NCBI RefSeq assembly: GCF_001949145.1
Contig: NW_019091373.1
Coordinates: 966,155-1,026,154, forward strand
DNA: 60,000 bases
DNA from: Acanthaster planci
Taxonomy: Eukaryota > Echinodermata > Asteroidea > Valvatida > Acanthasteridae
Direction: 5' to 3'
In this document: piece by piece, positions 56,701-60,000 of the stretch
Position numbering within the stretch: position 1 is the first letter of the stretch
How the letters are laid out: each line of letters opens with the position of its first letter
The notes under the pieces: model-generated
Told to the model about the DNA's origin: nothing
Databases searched by the model: none
Seen by the model: only the letters and a program-made list of their open reading frames with translations
Program-made: the position numbers and the translations under genes

Positions 56701-57535
56701 ACAAGGTTTATCATTTAAAGGACAATTTAAAGTTAACCATCCCTGATGTGGTGCGGCCGTTCCGCCTATGATGATGGTGTGCATTGTACAAGTAGGCCTA
56801 CAGACCCCCCCCATTTGGGCCAGTCAAGATCTGACAAACCCAAGGATGATTGTGTTCTTAGCATCAGAGTTCTTGAAGAACAGTACCACACTTAGGTTTG
56901 GGTAAACATGGACTCCTGATCTGAAAGATACTGAATTCTCCTCCTGTAATCAAAATTAATTGAAGCACAAGATGTCAGGGTCAAAACACATCTACCTATG
57001 GATCTTGGTACCAGTAACAACATCATAGTGAAGAGGCTAAAGAATGAAGTAATCCACTGGCAGTCAGTGTAAGGTAGATAGGGAAATTGAGGGCTCTTCT
57101 GGTCAGAAATAAGATCAAGAAAACAGTTCATAGACAGAATGACGTATGAAATGAGACAACTATTGAGGGCACCCTCCTGGTCACCGTTCAAGAGACTGTT
57201 ACGCATTATCCTTTTCATTCTCTTGCTTTAAATCTACTTAACAGCCAATAACCTCTGACATCCTTAGTTAAGATTATCAACTCAAGTCCAATGTAAGCTA
57301 CAAAGTACGGTACCAATACAAGATAAATGTACATTCATACACAGTGAATAGGGGTCCACTTAACCATCAAGGGTACGCACAGTCCATGCAGTATGAAAGT
57401 GAAACTTACAGAATGCACCTTTAATTTGGCAGCAGTGCACCCAGCAGCTTTTCATGCAAATCACCTGCCACCAACCCAGGTCCACACATTTCAGACAGCT
57501 GCTCTGCCATGCCAACCAACGTGACAGCTACTCAC
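53778..57535. other. Probable intron or intergenic DNA
   Basis: No supported exon. It holds an (att)n microsatellite at 53909-53928, the 59-bp TTAA fold-back at 54000 and a C-run near 56157-56165. An (a)n run of 17 or more lies just upstream at about 53546. Many acatgtac motifs occur. Confidence 0.5.
54000..54058. mobile_element. 59-bp TTAA-flanked fold-back element, copy 2
   Basis: TTAACCCTAACAGTCCTC at the left and GAGGACTTTTAGGGTTAA at the right. The core ccttcacctgttgg is the reverse complement of the core at 26949-27007. Both copies are exactly 59 bp including TTAA. Confidence 0.7.
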
Positions 57536-57611
57536 CTCACCTCGCTGTTTGATGTTGTCATCCAACAGCGCTGTGGTCTTCCCGTGAAACTTCTCAGTCT
57601 TATTTATTGAT
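57536..57611 (-). CDS. Candidate internal exon of an unidentified minus-strand gene
   Basis: On the minus strand, acceptor tatctgctcctag and donor GAG|gtgagt enclose 76 nt whose open frame reads SINKTEKFHGKTTALLDD and then NIKQRGE. The composition, CpG-containing codons and strong splice sites suggest a conserved exon. The family is not recognised and no partner exon was found with confidence. A possible upstream promoter lies near 58820-58910. Confidence 0.45.
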
Positions 57612-58387
57612 CTAGGAGCAGATAGATGTCATAAGCAAGGGATGACTTTGTTTCTTTAATGCGGTTCCTATGAATGAATCACAATTCTTTGAAAATTCTG
57701 TGAGTGATATTCCTTTATAAATGTAATGTGATACAATCTGACTAAATATCAAGAGTCAAGTGATGAATGTGACATGCACATGGGGACCACACACAAGTGA
57801 GATTAAGTTATTGTGGGAACCCAAAAAGTTGACAAGGTTCATGAAATTCCCCAGCAATCCAATCCAAATTTTTCAATCCAATTTTTTTCAAATGATAGAA
57901 ATCTTTCTGCAATCCCAGCCGAGACACAGACTTTACTGGTGCTTGTAACGTGAATTTGGTGCAATTTTCATTGTTGAGTTTGAGTTGTTGCCAACATGTA
58001 ACCTTTCCCTTGCTGTGTTACTGTAATTGCTCTTCTTGCTTACAGGTACCAGTGAATGGCAACCTCTGGCTGGCCATCAGTAAAATAGCATAAGAATAAT
58101 TCAACACATGTGATTTGTTGCAAGGCCTTAGTACATACATGCCTTTAGGACTGGCACCTGTATGACATGTATTTTATTGTACATGTAGTGACAGATTTCA
58201 CAAAATGAGTCCAAAAGCCATATTTCCCCAGTAACATTGTTTTAGTTTGAATAAGGCAGAACGTTAATTTAATTATTTGTTTAGAAGTACATGTACATTC
58301 ATCACTCATTTTGGCTTCATAACAAGCAAGGGACCTGTGTGTTTTGGTAGCGTGGATAAAGTAGTGTGGGTAAAAATGATCACATAA

Positions 58388-58433
58388 TATTTACACTTCG
58401 TGTACAAACATATTTACACTACGTGTACAAACT
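58388..58433. repeat. Two-copy tandem repeat, period 23
   Basis: tatttacacttcgtgtaca at 58388 is followed directly by tatttacactacgtgtaca at 58411. Confidence 0.85.
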
Positions 58434-58819
58434 TGTACCAGTATGATTAGAATGCCTGTCGAATTGGTACATGTGCAAGATTTTTTAAAAGGCCTTAAAC
58501 TCAACGTTAGCACTTGCAACGTAAGATTCATTTTGTCAGATTGGGCCACATGATATATGTGACTTTGCCCCCACTTACCGCCCATTACGGCCCTGGCTTT
58601 CATGTTTATTGCTTGTCCTCCCACTCAAGTTTATATTCAAATCATGACATGGAAAAATGTGTATGGAAATATAATGGGGCTGTCAAAATGACTTATGACA
58701 TGGTGTTGGGGAAGTATTCTGTGGTTGATGTGTCACAAGCCTTGATTGTGTGTTCCATGACAGGTGCAGCTGGTGAAGAATGAGCCAGTTCAGTGTTTCC
58801 AAAAAGCAAGGTCATTCAG

Positions 58820-58910
58820 TACCAGAGCATGCGCGTGAGTCCGCGGAGGGCCGCGCCGATTGGGCAGGCCTTACAGGAGCGTCCAAATGACTTTGACGCG
58901 CTTCATCTCG
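58820..58910. promoter_or_regulatory. Small CpG-rich patch with NRF1-like and CCAAT-like motifs
   Basis: agagcatgcgcgtgag resembles an NRF1 site (GCATGCGC), and gcgccgattggg contains an inverted CCAAT box, in an otherwise CpG-poor region. This could be a promoter for a gene on either strand. It is a weak call based on composition and two motifs. Confidence 0.3.
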
Positions 58911-59515
58911 GGCATGCACTGTTGGAATACCAAACTGGCTCATTAGTCCTAACCATGCTGAATCTAATAAGGTCTGCAGTCACTTGAAAAGATTGTACAG
59001 CATGTAATACACATACATGTATACCATGGAGCTTCTTCCATGCATGTACACGTTATTTGTATATTCATGTATTTGTACACGTTATTCGTATATGAACTAG
59101 TATATCAATTACATGCACAAGTTGTACACTGTAGTTCTAAACATCGCCTGATTACACAACTGAGTATACATGTAGTTTCTTCTTACTCCTCTAGACAAAA
59201 TTCGCTACATGTACCAGTACCGTAAGTTGGCGAAACCCTTGAAAATTTGTTCCAGAAAGGTACCGTAGGGGTACATAATCCACTGAATTTGGGCACTTTC
59301 CCTACAAGAGTCTGTCACCTTTGCAGTGTACTGGTAACACAGCAGGTGAACTATAGTATGGTCTTGTCCCTGGTGTCTTATCCAGTGTCACTGAGTGCTG
59401 AGGTCAGTAATGTGGCCAGTAAATAAGGTCCAAGAAAGAACTGCAAAGGTACATGTAGATATTGTGATTCTGGCCCAAGTGGGTTTTGGAATGAACTTGA
59501 ACCCTTTTGACTTCC

Positions 59516-59540
59516 CTCTACATGTACATGTACATGTACC
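59516..59540. repeat. Short acatgt tandem run
   Basis: Three successive acatgt units follow the local tacatgta motif that is scattered all over the window. Confidence 0.8.
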
Positions 59541-60000
59541 AGGTACCATTAGCACAAGAGTGAGACCAAAACGAAATAATGCCTTTTGAGGACAATTGGT
59601 TTTATGGCTTCCCCACTGGTGGATGTTCTTGCTTTGTTTCTGTGTAGGTACATGTAGGGACTGGCCTGAATTAACAGTGGCACAATCACTCACACATTAA
59701 GTGGGTATAGTAGTAAATAAATCAGGCATCTGGTCAGTAAAGGGGAGAAAATAGACTTTATTGACTGGTGACATTTAAAAGACAGCTTACAGGTAGAGTT
59801 ATAGTGCACATCTTCCTCTGATAAATCAATATGCTAGTGATGCTGCTCATGTAGCATGTACATTTTGCACCTGTTCATTATCTCTTCACATTTTTAAAGG
59901 TTCTAGTGTAACTGACAATTTTTTTTGTGTTGTTTCCAGGTTTTACCCATTTCTCAATCTAAATATATAAAAGCCCCTACCCCCCCCAAAAGAAAAACCC

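Larger units (their letters stand above)
57612..60000. other. Anonymous region at window end
   Basis: Apart from the CpG patch I see no supported gene. Two small tandem duplications occur: period 23 at 58388-58433 (tatttacact-cgtgtacaaac) and period 29 at 59045-59097 (tgtacacgttatt-gtata). acatgtac runs are dense near 59518-59540. Confidence 0.5.

Noticed and set aside
58764-58834. Plus-strand exon between ccatgacag and gtgagt
   Set aside because: The splice-like borders are fair but no compatible neighbour exon was found, and the segment overlaps the CpG patch that may be a promoter.

Overview
This is nuclear DNA from an animal, most likely an invertebrate deuterostome (echinoderm-like or amphioxus-like; the species cannot be fixed from sequence alone). 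Genes are split by GT-AG introns of hundreds to thousands of bases. The protein families are metazoan (calcium-binding EGF and TB extracellular matrix modules, a C6orf120-type secreted protein, a long ankyrin protein, protein-L-isoaspartate methyltransferase). Intergenic DNA is AT-rich, full of decayed inverted-repeat transposons, and carries the palindrome tacatgta very often. There are three N gaps (112-553, 13436-13578, 25170-25313) and one single N (41939).

Layout. (1) About 670-8520, + strand: the 3' half of a fibrillin/LTBP-like matrix gene. Five one-exon EGF modules are followed by a TB (8-Cys) module split over two exons, a 145-residue Gln/Pro/Tyr/Gly heptad array, a probable 27-nt microexon and a final EGF. 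Two copies of a TTAA-flanked MITE sit in its introns. (2) 8521-14680: 3' UTR and intergenic DNA with repeats. (3) 14682-15215, - strand: a single-exon coding region for a C6orf120/UPF0669 secreted glycoprotein, with a spliced 5' UTR. (4) 15300-19700: a nest of transposon remnants: a MULE-like element with a 9-bp target duplication, a 141-bp perfect-looking palindrome, and a TTAA MITE nested in a second copy. (5) 19782-37961, + strand: a complete 15-exon gene for a 1103-residue protein with about 18 ankyrin repeats, an acidic linker and a coiled coil. All 14 introns agree in phase, and one uses a GC donor. (6) 37962-44673: 3' UTRs and intergenic DNA. (7) 44674-51947, - strand: the complete 7-exon PCMT1 gene (230 residues); its first intron holds a nested pair of inverted-repeat transposons. 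(8) 52937 onward, + strand: probable first exons of an unidentified gene facing away from PCMT1. A convincing coding-like exon lies on the - strand at 57536-57611. The last 2.4 kb is mostly anonymous.

The genes do not form a pathway: one acts in the extracellular matrix, one is secreted, one is an intracellular scaffold and one is a protein-repair enzyme. The most unusual items are the QQPYPGG heptad array inside a microfibril-type protein, the family of TTAA-flanked MITEs including two 59-bp fold-back copies, and the nested inverted-repeat structures.
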